This document shows positions 9,427 through 19,575 of a DNA stretch of 64,000 nt, piece by piece (within the stretch, counting starts at the first letter, position 1; every line of letters begins with the position of its first letter). Source of the stretch: Cupriavidus sp. WKF15. GTDB taxonomy: Bacteria; Pseudomonadota; Gammaproteobacteria; Burkholderiales; Burkholderiaceae. The DNA lies in contig NZ_CP119572.1 in assembly GCF_029278605.1 (NCBI RefSeq), positions 992,001 through 1,056,000 on the forward strand, given 5' to 3'. The position numbers and the translations under genes are program-made. The notes below the pieces were generated by a model. That model had not been told where the DNA came from and searched no databases. It saw only the letters and a program-made list of their open reading frames with translations.

Positions 9427-12252
9427 GTGAGTGTGAGTCAACATCGCCGGAAAGATGCGCCAACCGTCCGTCAGCGCTGGTCAACGCTGGCCGTCACGGC
9501 TATCGGCCTGCTGCTCGCGCAGCCGGCTGCTTACGCCGCGGGGTTCGGGCAATTGCGGGTACAGTCGAATCTGGGGCAGCCGCTGCAGGCCGAGATCGAC
9601 ATCAGCGGGGTGAGTGCAGAAGAGGCAGCCGGGCTCAGCGTCAAGCTGGCCTCCCCGGCGGCGTATGCCCGCGCGGGGCTGACCTATGCGCCGGCGGTGA
9701 GCAGCCTGCGGCTCGAGATCGAGCGCCGCCCCAATGGCAGCTACGTGGCCAAGGTCCGCTCGAGCCAGCCGATCAGCGAGCCGTTCGTCGACATCCTGGT
9801 CGACATGAGCTGGTCCAGCGGCAAGGTATCCCGCGCCTATACCTTCCTGCTTGACCCCGCCGGGGCCAAGCCTTCCAACCAGACTTTCTCGCCGACGACG
9901 GTGGTCCAGGCCGCGACGCCGGACGCATCGCCGGCTGCCGCACCCGCTCCCTCGCCGTTGCCGGAGCCTGCGCCGGCCGTCGCGCAGGGCACGCAGCCGG
10001 CTGCCCAGGCGCCGGCAAGGCCCGCGCGGCAGCCCGCCGCCCGCCGCGCGCAGGCAGCCCAGCCTGCCGCCGAGGGCGAGGCAGCGGCTAGCGGTGCCTA
10101 TACGGTCAAGCGTGGCGATACGCTGTCGTCGATCGCCGGCGATGCCGTGATGGATCAGGAGGGCGTGTCGCTGGACCAGATGCTGGTCGCGCTCTACCGG
10201 AACAATCCCAATGCCTTCATTGGCGGCAACATCAATCGCCTGAAATCGGGCGCGGTGCTGCAGGTGCCTTCGCGACAGCAGGCGCAGTCCGTCGCGCCCA
10301 AGACGGCCCGCCGCGAAGTGGTCGCGCGTACGCAGGGGTTTGATGCGTACCGCAGCCGTCTGGCAGGTGCCGCCGCGGCCAAGTCGGTCGAGCCGGACAG
10401 CGGCCGCCAGCAGTCGGGGAATGTCACGGCGCGCGTGCAGGATCAGGCGGTGCCGGCCGCAGGCCCGCAGAACGAGCTCAAGCTGAGCAAGGCGGAGCGT
10501 GCGGGACAGGCCAACGCCGCGGCACAGGCCGAAGCCAGCGTCGCCCGCGAGCGGCAACTGAAGGAAGCCGAGGCGCGCCTGGCACAGCTCGAAAAGAACG
10601 TCGGCGATATGCAGAAGCTGATCGAGCTGAAGAACAGCGAGATCGCCAAGCTGACGCAGGCCAACCAGGCTGCGCTGGCCGACAAGGACAAGGCCGAGAA
10701 GGCAGCTGCCGACAAGGCCGCGAAGACCGAAGCCAAGGCGCCGACCGTGGTCGCGGCCGAGCCGCCGAAGGCGGACGCGCCGGCTGAAGCCGCGCGGGTC
10801 GCGCCAGCCGCGCCAGTGGCGCAGGCTGCTGCAGCCAGCGCCGCGGAAGCTCCGGCTGCGGTCCCGGCAGCCGCAGCGGCGGCCGCCGCTGTGCCTGGCG
10901 CGGCAGCCAGCGCCGCGCAGGCTGCGGCCCCGGCATCGGCCCCGGCCCCGGCCGTCAAGCGTCCGCCGGTGGTGGTGCAGGCGGCGCCCGCGCCCGAGCC
11001 ATCATTCCTCGACGGGCTGCTGGCCAACCCCATGCTTCTGCCGGGCGGGGGCCTGCTGGTCGCGCTGCTGGGTGGTTACGTGATCTACCGCCGGCGCCAG
11101 CAGCAGAAGTCGGCCGACGGCGGTGCCTTTGGCGACAGCGTCCTGTCTCAGGAAAGCACCGTGATGGCGGGCGCCAATTCACTGTTCGGCGCCGCTGGCG
11201 GCCAGAGCGTGGATACCTCGCAGCACAGCGTGTTCGGTGCGGACTTCCGCATCGGCAACAATATGCCGGAAGCCAGCGAGGTCGACCCGATCGCCGAGGC
11301 GGAGGTCTATATCGCCTACGGGCGTGACGTGCAGGCGGAAGAAATCCTGCGTGAAGCGCTCGAGAAGGATCCGGAGCAGCAGCCGATCAGGCTCAAGCTC
11401 CTGGAGATTTACAGTAATCGTCAGGATGTGGAAGGTTTCCGCGTGATTGCAGAAGAGATGTTCGCCCAGACCGGCGGACAAGGCGCGGAATGGCTCAAGG
11501 CCGCGGAAATGGGGCGCGCACTCGATGCGGGCAATGCGTTGTTCCTGTCTGTGACGCCGGATACCAGTGGTGGCCCCGAAACGGCCACGGCGCCGGGCGA
11601 TCAGTGGCGCACCCAGGATCCGTCGCACGACCCGGCCGCGCCGCGCCAGGCCGCGCTCGCCGATCTGGCCCTGCCGCTCGACGCCTTCCCGGCGCCGGCA
11701 GCCGGTGACCCGATCGTCGCGCCGGAATCGGCTGCGCTGGTATTCGGCGACACCGCTATTCACGCGGACGCGCAGCTTGAGCCGGCCGCGAAGTTCGATG
11801 ATGCGTTGGACCTGACCCTGCCGGTCACCGATGGCGACGCGCTGGCGGACGTGCCGCGCCTGGACACGCCGACGCGTTCGCGCGGGCTGGATTTCGACAT
11901 GTCGGGCATCTCGCTCGACCTCAATGCCGGATCCGCGGCCGAGTCCTCGGTGCCGCTGCCGTCGCCGACCATGATCCGCGACGGCAAGTTGCCCGAGCCG
12001 ATCGACCTGGCCGGCATCGGCGTCAGCGACAACGACCGGGGTGCCGACACCACGCCGGGCGTCTCGCCGAGCACGCTGTCGACGGACGGCATGGATGGCG
12101 GGCGCGACATGCAGATCAAGCTTGACCTGGCGCGCGCCTACATCGAAATCGGCGACAAGGAAGGCGCGCGCGAACTGCTGCAGGAGGTTGTGGAGCAGTC
12201 GCAGGACGCCCTGCAGGCGGAGGCTCGTTCGCTGCTGCTAGAGGTAGCCTGA
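9427..12252 (+). CDS. fimV: FimV/HubP-family peptidoglycan-binding polar protein
   Basis: A 941-residue inner-membrane protein of the FimV/HubP family, known in relatives for polar organisation, type IV pilus assembly and twitching. It has an N-terminal signal or anchor ending near AAYAAGFGQ. A conserved FimV N-terminal domain follows (QLRVQSNLGQPLQAEI), then a LysM domain at about residues 223-282 (YTVKRGDTLSSIAG) and a coiled coil at about 350-420. After an Ala/Pro-rich linker there is a transmembrane helix at about 535-553, an acidic cytoplasmic region, and the C-terminal FimV domain at about 893-941 (KLDLARAYIEIGDKEGAREL). The start is a GTG at 9427; a second in-frame GTG lies 6 bp later. 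Confidence 0.9.
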   Translation: MSVSQHRRKDAPTVRQRWSTLAVTAIGLLLAQPAAYAAGFGQLRVQSNLGQPLQAEIDISGVSAEEAAGLSVKLASPAAYARAGLTYAPAVSSLRLEIERRPNGSYVAKVRSSQPISEPFVDILVDMSWSSGKVSRAYTFLLDPAGAKPSNQTFSPTTVVQAATPDASPAAAPAPSPLPEPAPAVAQGTQPAAQAPARPARQPAARRAQAAQPAAEGEAAASGAYTVKRGDTLSSIAGDAVMDQEGVSLDQMLVALYRNNPNAFIGGNINRLKSGAVLQVPSRQQAQSVAPKTARREVVARTQGFDAYRSRLAGAAAAKSVEPDSGRQQSGNVTARVQDQAVPAAGPQNELKLSKAERAGQANAAAQAEASVARERQLKEAEARLAQLEKNVGDMQKLIELKNSEIAKLTQANQAALADKDKAEKAAADKAAKTEAKAPTVVAAEPPKADAPAEAARVAPAAPVAQAAAASAAEAPAAVPAAAAAAAAVPGAAASAAQAAAPASAPAPAVKRPPVVVQAAPAPEPSFLDGLLANPMLLPGGGLLVALLGGYVIYRRRQQQKSADGGAFGDSVLSQESTVMAGANSLFGAAGGQSVDTSQHSVFGADFRIGNNMPEASEVDPIAEAEVYIAYGRDVQAEEILREALEKDPEQQPIRLKLLEIYSNRQDVEGFRVIAEEMFAQTGGQGAEWLKAAEMGRALDAGNALFLSVTPDTSGGPETATAPGDQWRTQDPSHDPAAPRQAALADLALPLDAFPAPAAGDPIVAPESAALVFGDTAIHADAQLEPAAKFDDALDLTLPVTDGDALADVPRLDTPTRSRGLDFDMSGISLDLNAGSAAESSVPLPSPTMIRDGKLPEPIDLAGIGVSDNDRGADTTPGVSPSTLSTDGMDGGRDMQIKLDLARAYIEIGDKEGARELLQEVVEQSQDALQAEARSLLLEVA

Positions 12253-12302
12253 GTTATCATCGACGGTCCGGACAGGCGGCACGCTTGCCGCGGTCCGAAG
12301 CG

Positions 12303-12331
12303 ATGCGCCGGAAGCGTCCCTTCCGGCGCAT
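12303..12331 (+). terminator. Rho-independent terminator after fimV
   Basis: A perfect 12-bp stem, ATGCGCCGGAAG with CTTCCGGCGCAT, and a five-base loop, followed by TTGTTTTTG. It lies 50 bp after fimV and 48 bp before truA, so truA and the trp genes downstream probably start from a promoter close to truA or by read-through. Confidence 0.85.
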
Positions 12332-12378
12332 TTGTTTTTGTCGGCCCCAGTCCAACTGACCGGCCAGTCTTCCGCTCC

Positions 12379-13200
12379 ATGAACCGCATCGCCATCGGCC
12401 TTCACTACGACGGTGCCGCCTTTTCCGGCTGGCAGTCGCAGCCGCATCGCAACACCGTGCAGAATCACCTCGAGGACGCTATCGAGCGTTTCGCAGGTGT
12501 GCGCTTGCTTACCACCGTGGCCGGTCGTACCGATGCCGGCGTGCACGCGCTGGGCCAGGTGATCCATCTCGACACCACGCTGGATCGCGAGATGTTCTCG
12601 TGGGTGCGGGGCATCAACGCTTTCCTGCCTCCATCGATCGCGCTGCAATGGGCGCGCCCCGTCGACGAAGGGTTCCATGCCCGTTTCCTGGCGTTCGAGC
12701 GCATGTACTACTACGCGCTCTACACCGGGCCGCACCGTGTGCCGCTCGCCCATGGCCGGGCCGGCTATCTGATGCTGCCACCGGGCCGCCGGCTCGATGT
12801 GGAGGCCATGCGGGCCGCCTCGCGCTGCCTGCTGGGCGAGCATGATTTCTCGTCGTTCCGCGCGGCCGAGTGCCAGGCCAAATCGCCGGTCAAGACCATG
12901 TACGACGTAACGCTGAAGGCGGACGGCAACTGGGTCTTTGCGCGCTTTCGCGCCAGCGCCTTCCTGCATCACATGGTGCGCAACCTGATGGGTTGCCTGG
13001 TGGCAGTGGGGCGCGGGCGTTACCCGGCGGAATGGCTGGCCGAAGTGCTGGCCAGCCGCGACCGCCGCCTGGCCGCGCCGACATTCATGCCCGATGGGCT
13101 TTACCTGGCCGACGTGAAGTATCCTGAGGCTTTCCAGATTCCGGCGGCCGACCCTTCCGCCAGCCTGTTCCACGGAGTGTTTCCCAATGACGCAGCCTGA
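12379..13200 (+). CDS. truA: tRNA pseudouridine(38-40) synthase TruA
   Basis: Converts U38-U40 in the anticodon arm of many tRNAs to pseudouridine. It has 273 residues. The start [19 protein letters not shown] is typical and the catalytic aspartate is Asp52 in [25 protein letters not shown] near the C-terminal third is a further TruA hallmark. Its last 14 bp overlap the start of trpF, so the two are probably co-translated. Confidence 0.96.
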   Translation: MNRIAIGLHYDGAAFSGWQSQPHRNTVQNHLEDAIERFAGVRLLTTVAGRTDAGVHALGQVIHLDTTLDREMFSWVRGINAFLPPSIALQWARPVDEGFHARFLAFERMYYYALYTGPHRVPLAHGRAGYLMLPPGRRLDVEAMRAASRCLLGEHDFSSFRAAECQAKSPVKTMYDVTLKADGNWVFARFRASAFLHHMVRNLMGCLVAVGRGRYPAEWLAEVLASRDRRLAAPTFMPDGLYLADVKYPEAFQIPAADPSASLFHGVFPNDAA

Positions 13201-13903
13201 GCGTGCCGATGCAGCGGTTGCGGCCCGCACCCGCATCAAGATCTGCGGCCTCACGCGCGAGGAAGACGTGCGCGCCGCGGTTGACGCGGGCGCCGATGCG
13301 ATCGGGCTGGTGTTCTACCCGCCGAGCCCTCGCTACGTGGACCTCGCCCGGGCCGCGGAACTCGCCGAAGCCGCCGGGCCGTTCGTGTCGGTGGTCGGCC
13401 TGTTCGTCAATGCGGACATGGAGGAAGTGGCTCATGTGGCCGAGCGTGTGCCGCTTACGCTGCTCCAGTTCCATGGCGACGAGACCCCGCAGTACTGTAC
13501 CCAGACCGCCCAGCGCTGCCGCCTGCCTTTTCTGCGCGCGGCGCGTGTGCGCCCGGGTCTCGATTTGATAGAATTCGCCAGTCAATACCGCGATGCCGCC
13601 GGCTTGCTGCTCGACGCCTTTGTCGAAGGCTACGGCGGTGGCGGCCACGTCTTCGACTGGACCCTGATTCCCCCGGCATGGCTCGCTTCCAACCATCCGT
13701 CCACCGGCAACCCGAACGCAAGCGACGCTCCTCGCATCGTTTTGAGTGGTGGGTTGAACGCGCAAAACGTCGCTGGCGCGATTGAACGCGTGCGGCCCTA
13801 CGCTGTTGACGTCAGCAGTGGTGTCGAGGCCGCCAAGGGCGTGAAAGACCACGCCCGCATTGCCGCGTTCGTGCGCGCTGTCCGCAGTGCCGAGGCAGGA
13901 TGA
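13187..13903 (+). CDS. trpF: Phosphoribosylanthranilate isomerase TrpF
   Basis: Isomerises N-(5-phosphoribosyl)anthranilate in tryptophan synthesis. It has 238 residues with a TIM-barrel pattern. The general-base cysteine is in [14 protein letters not shown] and the catalytic aspartate in [19 protein letters not shown] and VDVSSGVE, which bind the phosphate, are intact. A short loop insert ([16 protein letters not shown]) makes it slightly longer than the E. coli domain. The ATG at 13187 lies within truA, preceded by GGAG. Confidence 0.95.
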   Translation: MTQPERADAAVAARTRIKICGLTREEDVRAAVDAGADAIGLVFYPPSPRYVDLARAAELAEAAGPFVSVVGLFVNADMEEVAHVAERVPLTLLQFHGDETPQYCTQTAQRCRLPFLRAARVRPGLDLIEFASQYRDAAGLLLDAFVEGYGGGGHVFDWTLIPPAWLASNHPSTGNPNASDAPRIVLSGGLNAQNVAGAIERVRPYAVDVSSGVEAAKGVKDHARIAAFVRAVRSAEAG

Positions 13904-14030
13904 GCAGGGCCGCAAAGACCGGCACCTGGGCCATGCTCCCGGCGGCCCGCTGGCCGCGCCACCCGCATCGCAGTCACAATTTGCGCCCTTGCCCGCGTGA
14001 GGCAAGGCCGCTGACCTGAAGAGCCCAGAC

Positions 14031-15224
14031 ATGTACGACCTGCCCGATTCCCGTGGCCATTTCGGCCCTTATGGCGGCACCTTCGTCTCCGAGACGCTGG
14101 TCCACGCGCTCGACGAGCTGCGCGAGGCCTATGCCCATTACCAGAAAGACGCCGATTTCGACGCCGAATTCCGCCGCGAACTGAAGCACTTCGTCGGCCG
14201 TCCGTCGCCGATCTACCACGCCCAGCGCTGGAGCGAGCTGCTCGGCGGCGCGCAGGTCTACCTCAAGCGCGAGGATTTGAACCACACCGGCGCCCACAAG
14301 ATCAACAACGTGATCGGCCAGGCGCTGCTGGCCAAGCGCATGGGCAAGAAGCGCGTGATCGCCGAGACCGGCGCCGGCCAGCACGGCGTGGCCACGGCCA
14401 CGATTGCGGCGCGCTTCGGCATGGAGTGCGTGGTCTACATGGGCTCCGAGGACGTCAAGCGCCAGGCCGCCAACGTCTACCGCATGAAGCTGCTGGGCGC
14501 CACCGTGGTGCCGGTGGAAAGCGGCTCGCGCACGCTCAAGGACGCGCTCAACGAAGCGATGCGCGACTGGGTGACCAACGTCGAGACCACCTTCTACATC
14601 ATCGGCACGGTTGCCGGCCCGCATCCGTATCCGATGATGGTGCGCGATTTCCAGTGCGTGATCGGCGAGGAAGCCAAGGTGCAGATGCCCGAAATGACCG
14701 GGCGCCAGCCGGATGCGGTGATCGCCTGCGTGGGCGGCGGCTCCAATGCGATGGGCATCTTCTACCCGTACATCGAGCACAAGGACGTGCAGCTGATCGG
14801 CGTGGAAGCCGCCGGCGATGGCCTGGACACCGGCCGTCACGCGGCCTCGCTGACCGGTGGCACGCCGGGCGTGCTGCACGGCAACCGGACCTACCTGCTG
14901 CAGGACGAGAACGGCCAGATTATCGAGACGCACTCGGTATCGGCCGGCCTGGACTATCCGGGCGTGGGTCCCGAGCATGCCTGGCTCAAGGACACCGGCC
15001 GCGCGCAGTATGTACCGATCACCGATGAAGAGGCGCTCAAGGCCTTCCATGACTGCTGTCGCATCGAGGGCATCATCCCGGCGCTGGAGTCGAGCCACGC
15101 CATCGCCTACGCGTGCAAGCTGGCGCCGACGCTGCCCAAGGACAAGCTGCTGCTGGTGAACCTGTCGGGCCGCGGCGACAAGGACATGCACACCGTGGCC
15201 GAACGCTCGGGGCTCAAGCTCTGA
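14031..15224 (+). CDS. trpB: Tryptophan synthase beta chain TrpB
   Basis: Condenses indole with serine using pyridoxal phosphate. It has 397 residues, the normal length. The PLP lysine is Lys90 in [11 protein letters not shown] and the phosphate-binding loop is [10 protein letters not shown]. The catalytic glutamate is in the [11 protein letters not shown] phrase. The 127-bp gap after trpF has a 7-bp hairpin (13987-14007) and a 39-codon frame that I do not accept as a gene. The stop overlaps the start of the following methyltransferase gene (TGATG at 15222-15226). Confidence 0.97.
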   Translation: MYDLPDSRGHFGPYGGTFVSETLVHALDELREAYAHYQKDADFDAEFRRELKHFVGRPSPIYHAQRWSELLGGAQVYLKREDLNHTGAHKINNVIGQALLAKRMGKKRVIAETGAGQHGVATATIAARFGMECVVYMGSEDVKRQAANVYRMKLLGATVVPVESGSRTLKDALNEAMRDWVTNVETTFYIIGTVAGPHPYPMMVRDFQCVIGEEAKVQMPEMTGRQPDAVIACVGGGSNAMGIFYPYIEHKDVQLIGVEAAGDGLDTGRHAASLTGGTPGVLHGNRTYLLQDENGQIIETHSVSAGLDYPGVGPEHAWLKDTGRAQYVPITDEEALKAFHDCCRIEGIIPALESSHAIAYACKLAPTLPKDKLLLVNLSGRGDKDMHTVAERSGLKL

Positions 15225-16150
15225 TGCGCGCGCTGCCACCTTCCGCACCGTCGGAACTGGCCCTGGGCGGGGCTTCGGACCTGCCCGGCGCGCCGGACGC
15301 ACCCGCGCTGCAGCTGTTCCAGGAGGACATGTTCGAGGGCATCGCACGCCTGCCGGACGGTTCGGTCGACCTCATCGTCGCCGATCCGCCCTACGGGCTG
15401 GGCAAGGACTACGGCAACGATTCCGACCTGCTCTCGGGCCAGGCCTACCTGGAGTGGTCCGAGCGCTGGATGGATGCCGTCTGCCCCAAGCTGTCGCCGA
15501 AGGGCACGCTGTACCTGTTCTGCACCTGGCAGTACTCGCCCGAGCTGTTCGTGATGCTCAAGCGCCGCCTGACCATGATCAACGAGATCATCTGGGACCG
15601 CCGCGTGCCGAGCATGGGGGGCACGACGCGCAAGTACTCGTCGGTGCACGACAACATCGGCTTCTTTGCCAAGGCGCGCGATTACTACTTCGACCTGGAC
15701 CCGGTGCGCATTCCGTATGACCCGGAGACCAAGAAGGCGCGCAGCCGCCCGCGTTTTGAAGGCAAGAAGTGGCTCGAGATGGGCTACAACCCCAAGGACC
15801 TGTGGAGCATCTCGCGCATCCACCGGCAGGATCCGGAGCGCGCCAACCATCCCACGCAGAAGCCGCTGGAGATCGTCGAGCGCATGGTGCTGTCGAGCTG
15901 CCCGCCGGGCGGCCTGGTGCTGGATCCGTTCGCCGGCAGCGGCACGACTGCCGTGGCGTGCCTGCGCCACGGGCGGCGCTTCGCGGGCTTCGAGATCAAC
16001 CCCGAGTATGTCGAGGTGGCGCGCGGACGCGTGGCAGCGGCTGTGCAACTGGCCAGGCCCGAGGCGGACCCCATCCCGAACCCAAGCCCAACATCGCCGG
16101 CTGCCAATGACGAGGATTCGTCGGCGCAGCGGCCTCACCTGATTCCCTGA
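15224..16150 (+). CDS. Orphan adenine- or cytosine-N-specific DNA methyltransferase in the trp operon
   Basis: A 308-residue SAM-dependent DNA methyltransferase of the beta arrangement. The catalytic motif DPPYGLG is near the N-terminus (Asp54-Tyr57) and the SAM-binding motif DPFAGSGTT near the C-terminus (FxGxG at residues 236-242). [13 protein letters not shown] is also present, typical of N6-adenine/N4-cytosine enzymes. No restriction endonuclease gene is adjacent. It overlaps the trpB stop by 1 bp and ends 1 bp before trpA, so it is fully embedded in the operon. I recall an orphan methyltransferase of this type in Ralstonia/Burkholderia methylating GTWWAC; specificity here cannot be read from sequence. 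Confidence 0.9.
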   Translation: MRALPPSAPSELALGGASDLPGAPDAPALQLFQEDMFEGIARLPDGSVDLIVADPPYGLGKDYGNDSDLLSGQAYLEWSERWMDAVCPKLSPKGTLYLFCTWQYSPELFVMLKRRLTMINEIIWDRRVPSMGGTTRKYSSVHDNIGFFAKARDYYFDLDPVRIPYDPETKKARSRPRFEGKKWLEMGYNPKDLWSISRIHRQDPERANHPTQKPLEIVERMVLSSCPPGGLVLDPFAGSGTTAVACLRHGRRFAGFEINPEYVEVARGRVAAAVQLARPEADPIPNPSPTSPAANDEDSSAQRPHLIP

Positions 16151-16151
16151 T

Positions 16152-16949
16152 ATGTCCCGCATCCAGAAGACATTCGCGGCGCTGGCCGCGCAGAACAAGA
16201 AGGGCCTGATTCCGTTCATCACCGCAGGCGACCCGGAGCCTGGGCTGACCGTGGAACTGATGCACGCGCTCGTCGCGGGCGGCGCCGACGTGATCGAGCT
16301 GGGCGTGCCGTTCTCCGACCCGATGGCCGATGGCCCGGTGATCCAGCGCGCTTCGGAGCGTGCCCTGGCCAATGGCGTGTCGCTCACGCAGGTGCTGCAG
16401 TGGGTGCGCGAATTTCGCCAGACCGATGCCGACACGCCGGTCGTGCTGATGGGCTATGCCAACCCGATCGAGCGCATGGGCGAAGCGGCGTTTTCCACGG
16501 CCGCACGCGAGGCCGGCGTGGACGGCGTGCTGGTGGTCGACTATCCGCCCGAAGAGTGCGAGTCGTTCGCCGCGCTGATGCGCGACAACGGCATCGACCC
16601 GATCTTCCTGCTGGCGCCGACTTCCACCGACGACCGCATCGCGGCCGTGGGCAAGGTGGCGAGCGGCTATGTCTACTACGTCTCGCTCAAGGGCGTGACC
16701 GGTTCGGCCACACTGGACCTGGACAGCGTGGCGGCGCGCATGCCGCTGATCAAGCAGCATGTGAACCTGCCTGTTGGCGTGGGCTTCGGCATCCGCGATG
16801 CGCAGACCGCCCGGGCCATCAGCGGTGTGTCCGATGCGGTGGTGATTGGCAGCCGGCTGGTGCAACTGCTCGAAGATGCGCCGCGCGACCAGGCGGTCGC
16901 ATCGCTGCGCTCGTTCATCGCCGGGATTCGCCAGGCGCTGGACGCCTGA
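16152..16949 (+). CDS. trpA: Tryptophan synthase alpha chain TrpA
   Basis: Cleaves indole-3-glycerol phosphate to indole, which tunnels to TrpB. It has 265 residues. The catalytic glutamate is in [19 protein letters not shown], the catalytic aspartate in [13 protein letters not shown], and the phosphate-binding loops are [11 protein letters not shown] and GVGFGIRD. It starts 1 bp after the methyltransferase gene, so trpB, methyltransferase and trpA behave as one translational block. A 183-bp gap follows before accD. Confidence 0.97.
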   Translation: MSRIQKTFAALAAQNKKGLIPFITAGDPEPGLTVELMHALVAGGADVIELGVPFSDPMADGPVIQRASERALANGVSLTQVLQWVREFRQTDADTPVVLMGYANPIERMGEAAFSTAAREAGVDGVLVVDYPPEECESFAALMRDNGIDPIFLLAPTSTDDRIAAVGKVASGYVYYVSLKGVTGSATLDLDSVAARMPLIKQHVNLPVGVGFGIRDAQTARAISGVSDAVVIGSRLVQLLEDAPRDQAVASLRSFIAGIRQALDA

Positions 16950-17132
16950 AGTGATGATTAATCGGCCTAAAAACCGTCGAAAAGTGCCGAAGCGTGCGCG
17001 CGGTGTGCGTTCTGCTTCGGCCGAACCTTGCCGGCGTGGTAAATTCGCAGCTTGATTCCCTGCCGTTCCCTCCGGTTTCACCGGATCGATGCGTAGCGCA
17101 AGCCGAACGGCAGTCATCCGAAAGGAGCTTTC

Positions 17133-18005
17133 ATGAGCTGGTTGGATAAACTCCTGCCCCCCAAGATTCAACAGACCGACCCCCGTACCCGCAAGGGCAT
17201 TCCCGAGGGGCTGTGGGTCAAGTGCCCGTCGTGCGAGTCCACCCTGTACCGGACCGACGTCGAGGCCAACCTGCACGTCTGCCCGAAGTGCGACCACCAC
17301 ATGCGCATCAGCGCGCGCGCGCGCCTGGACGCGCTGCTCGACGCCGAGGGCCGCTACGAGATCGGCCAGGAGATCGTGCCGGTCGACGCGCTCAAGTTCA
17401 AGGACAGCAAGAAGTACCCCGATCGCATCAAGGCCGCCATGGATGACACCGGCGAGACCGATGCGATGGTCGTGATGGGTGGTGCGATCCACACCATCCC
17501 GGTGGTGGCGAGCTGCTTCGAGTTCGAGTTCATGGGCGGCTCGATGGGCTCCGTGGTCGGCGAGCGCTTCGTGCGCGGCGCCCAGGCCGCGCTGGAGCAG
17601 AAGGTGCCGTTCATCTGCTTTACCGCCACGGGCGGTGCGCGCATGCAGGAAAGCCTGCTGTCGCTGCTGCAGATGGCCAAGACCACGGCCATGCTGAACC
17701 AGCTCTCCGCATCCAAGCTGCCGTTCATCAGCGTGCTTACCGATCCGACCATGGGCGGCGTGTCCGCGAGCTTCGCGTTCCTGGGCGACGTGGTGATCGC
17801 CGAACCGAAGGCGCTGGTCGGCTTTGCCGGCCCGCGCGTGATCGAGCAGACGGTGCGCGAAAAGCTGCCGGAAGGCTTCCAGCGGTCGGAATTCCTGCTG
17901 CAGAAGGGCGCCATCGACATGATCGTCGACCGCCGCAAGCTGCGCGCCGAGCTGGCGCAGCTGCTGGCGCTGCTGCAGAAGCAGCCGGCTGACGCGGTCG
18001 CGTAG
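17133..18005 (+). CDS. accD: Acetyl-CoA carboxylase carboxyltransferase subunit beta AccD
   Basis: Transfers the carboxyl group from biotin carrier to acetyl-CoA, forming malonyl-CoA together with AccA. It has 290 residues. The N-terminal four-cysteine zinc ribbon is Cys31, Cys34, Cys50 and Cys53 (CPSC and CPKC). The crotonase-like core shows [18 protein letters not shown] and [11 protein letters not shown]. An AAAGGAG ribosome site lies just before the ATG. The upstream gap has a TAAATT hexamer at 17040-17045 that may be part of a promoter, with no clear -35. Confidence 0.97.
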   Translation: MSWLDKLLPPKIQQTDPRTRKGIPEGLWVKCPSCESTLYRTDVEANLHVCPKCDHHMRISARARLDALLDAEGRYEIGQEIVPVDALKFKDSKKYPDRIKAAMDDTGETDAMVVMGGAIHTIPVVASCFEFEFMGGSMGSVVGERFVRGAQAALEQKVPFICFTATGGARMQESLLSLLQMAKTTAMLNQLSASKLPFISVLTDPTMGGVSASFAFLGDVVIAEPKALVGFAGPRVIEQTVREKLPEGFQRSEFLLQKGAIDMIVDRRKLRAELAQLLALLQKQPADAVA

Positions 18006-18026
18006 GACCGCAACGGTGGTACAAGC

Positions 18027-18054
18027 AAGGGCGCGGGCGGTTGACGCGCCTTTT
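18027..18054 (+). terminator. Rho-independent terminator after accD
   Basis: Arms GGCGCG (18030-18035) and CGCGCC (18045-18050), extended by an A/T-rich base, are followed by TTTTGCTTTT. It lies 22 bp after the accD stop. folC begins 87 bp beyond it. Confidence 0.75.
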
Positions 18055-18140
18055 GCTTTTGCTGGCGCCGCCGCGCCAACAGCGAGCTTGACTTTCGGGC
18101 CGGCTGGCCAAATCTAGTAGCAAAGCTTTTTCACCCCCTC

Positions 18141-19451
18141 ATGCCTGTCTTCCACACCCTTCCCGAATGGCTTGCCCATCTCGAAACCGCCCATCCCGTG
18201 GGCATCGACATGGGCCTGACCCGTATCACGCGCGTCAAGGAAGCGCTGGGCCTGCGTATTGATGCCGTGGTGTTCACGGTCGGCGGCACTAATGGCAAGG
18301 GCTCGACTTGCGCCATGCTGGAGCGCATCCTGCTGGAAGCGGGCTACAAGGTGGGCTGCCATACGTCGCCGCACCTGGTGTCGTTCAACGAGCGCGCCCG
18401 CATCAATGGCGAGTTCGCCACGGACGCCCAGCTGCTGCCGCACTTCGAGGCGGTGGAACGTGCCCGCACGAGCTTTGCCGATCCGTTCAGCCTGACGTAC
18501 TTCGAGTTCACCACGCTCGCGATCATCCACATGTTCGCGGCGGCCGGGCTGGATGCCATGGTGCTCGAAGTGGGGCTGGGCGGGCGGCTCGATGCCGTCA
18601 ACGTGATCGATACGGACTGCGCGGTCGTCACCAGCGTCGATATCGATCACACGCAGTACCTGGGCGACACGCGCGAGAAGATCGGCTTCGAGAAGGCCGG
18701 CATCTTCCGTCCGGGCGTGCCGGCGATCTGCGGCGACCCGGTGCCGCCGCAGTCGCTGGTGGACCATGCCGAGACGATCGGCGCCGACCTGTGGCTTGTC
18801 GGGCGCGATTTCCGGCACCAGGCCGCCAAGGGGCAGGAACGCCAGCAGTGGGACTGGAGCGGGCGCGAGCGCAAGCTCAACGGCCTAGGCTATCCGGCGC
18901 TGCGCGGCGCCAACCAGTTGCTGAATGCATCGGCGGCGCTGGCTGCGCTGCAGGCGATGCGTTCGCGACTGCCTGTGAGCGCCCAGGAAGTGCGCAACGG
19001 CCTGGCGTTCGTGGAACTGCCGGGGCGCTTCCAGGTACTGCCTGGACGTCCGGCCGTGATCCTGGACGTGGCGCATAACCCGCATGCGGCGGCCACGCTC
19101 GGGCAGAACCTGGAGAACATGGGCTTCTTCCGCTACACCTACGCGGTCTTCGGCGCCATGCAGGACAAGGACATTGCGGGTGTGCTGAGCCAGGTGGCCG
19201 ACAAGATCGACCACTGGTGCCTGTGCGACCTGCCGACCGAGCGCGCCGCCTCTGCCGCCGACCTGCTGCAGAAGCTGGAAGAGGGTGGTTTCCAGCCCGG
19301 GCCGGATGCCACGGCTGCCTGCTTTTCCAGCCCGGAGGCGGCTTACAGGGATGCCATCGAGAGAGCGACCGAGAATGATAGAATTCTGGTCTTCGGATCG
19401 TTCTATACCGTTGCCGGCGTGATGGCTTACCGCGCCACGCAGGCAAACTAG
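18141..19451 (+). CDS. folC: Bifunctional dihydrofolate/folylpolyglutamate synthase FolC
   Basis: Adds glutamate to dihydropteroate and extends polyglutamate tails on folates. It has 436 residues of the Mur-ligase fold: the ATP loop GGTNGKGSTCAMLE at about residues 48-61, the HTSPHLVSFNERARING phrase, EVGLGGRLDAVNV, and DIDHTQYLG. The C-terminal domain carries LDVAHNPHAA and VFGAMQDKDI. Length is standard. It is followed by dedD, a common folC-dedD-cvpA-purF order in beta- and gammaproteobacteria. Confidence 0.96.
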   Translation: MPVFHTLPEWLAHLETAHPVGIDMGLTRITRVKEALGLRIDAVVFTVGGTNGKGSTCAMLERILLEAGYKVGCHTSPHLVSFNERARINGEFATDAQLLPHFEAVERARTSFADPFSLTYFEFTTLAIIHMFAAAGLDAMVLEVGLGGRLDAVNVIDTDCAVVTSVDIDHTQYLGDTREKIGFEKAGIFRPGVPAICGDPVPPQSLVDHAETIGADLWLVGRDFRHQAAKGQERQQWDWSGRERKLNGLGYPALRGANQLLNASAALAALQAMRSRLPVSAQEVRNGLAFVELPGRFQVLPGRPAVILDVAHNPHAAATLGQNLENMGFFRYTYAVFGAMQDKDIAGVLSQVADKIDHWCLCDLPTERAASAADLLQKLEEGGFQPGPDATAACFSSPEAAYRDAIERATENDRILVFGSFYTVAGVMAYRATQAN

Positions 19452-19575
19452 CCAGCAAACCAGCGGTACCGCCGCCGGTACGACCACGTGATAGCGCGGC
19501 GGTCGTGCGGCAACCGAGCGACAAACCAGCGGTCGACACCGACGCAAACGGACGGCCGCCGCACCGAACCAATCT

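Noticed and set aside
13900..14019. A 39-codon frame overlapping the trpF stop and spanning the trpF-trpB gap, with two Trp codons (residues 10 and 18), considered as a trp leader peptide
   Set aside because: The Trp codons are not adjacent or near the stop, the frame is Arg/Pro-rich, and the following hairpin (13987-14007) lies within the frame and lacks a U-run.
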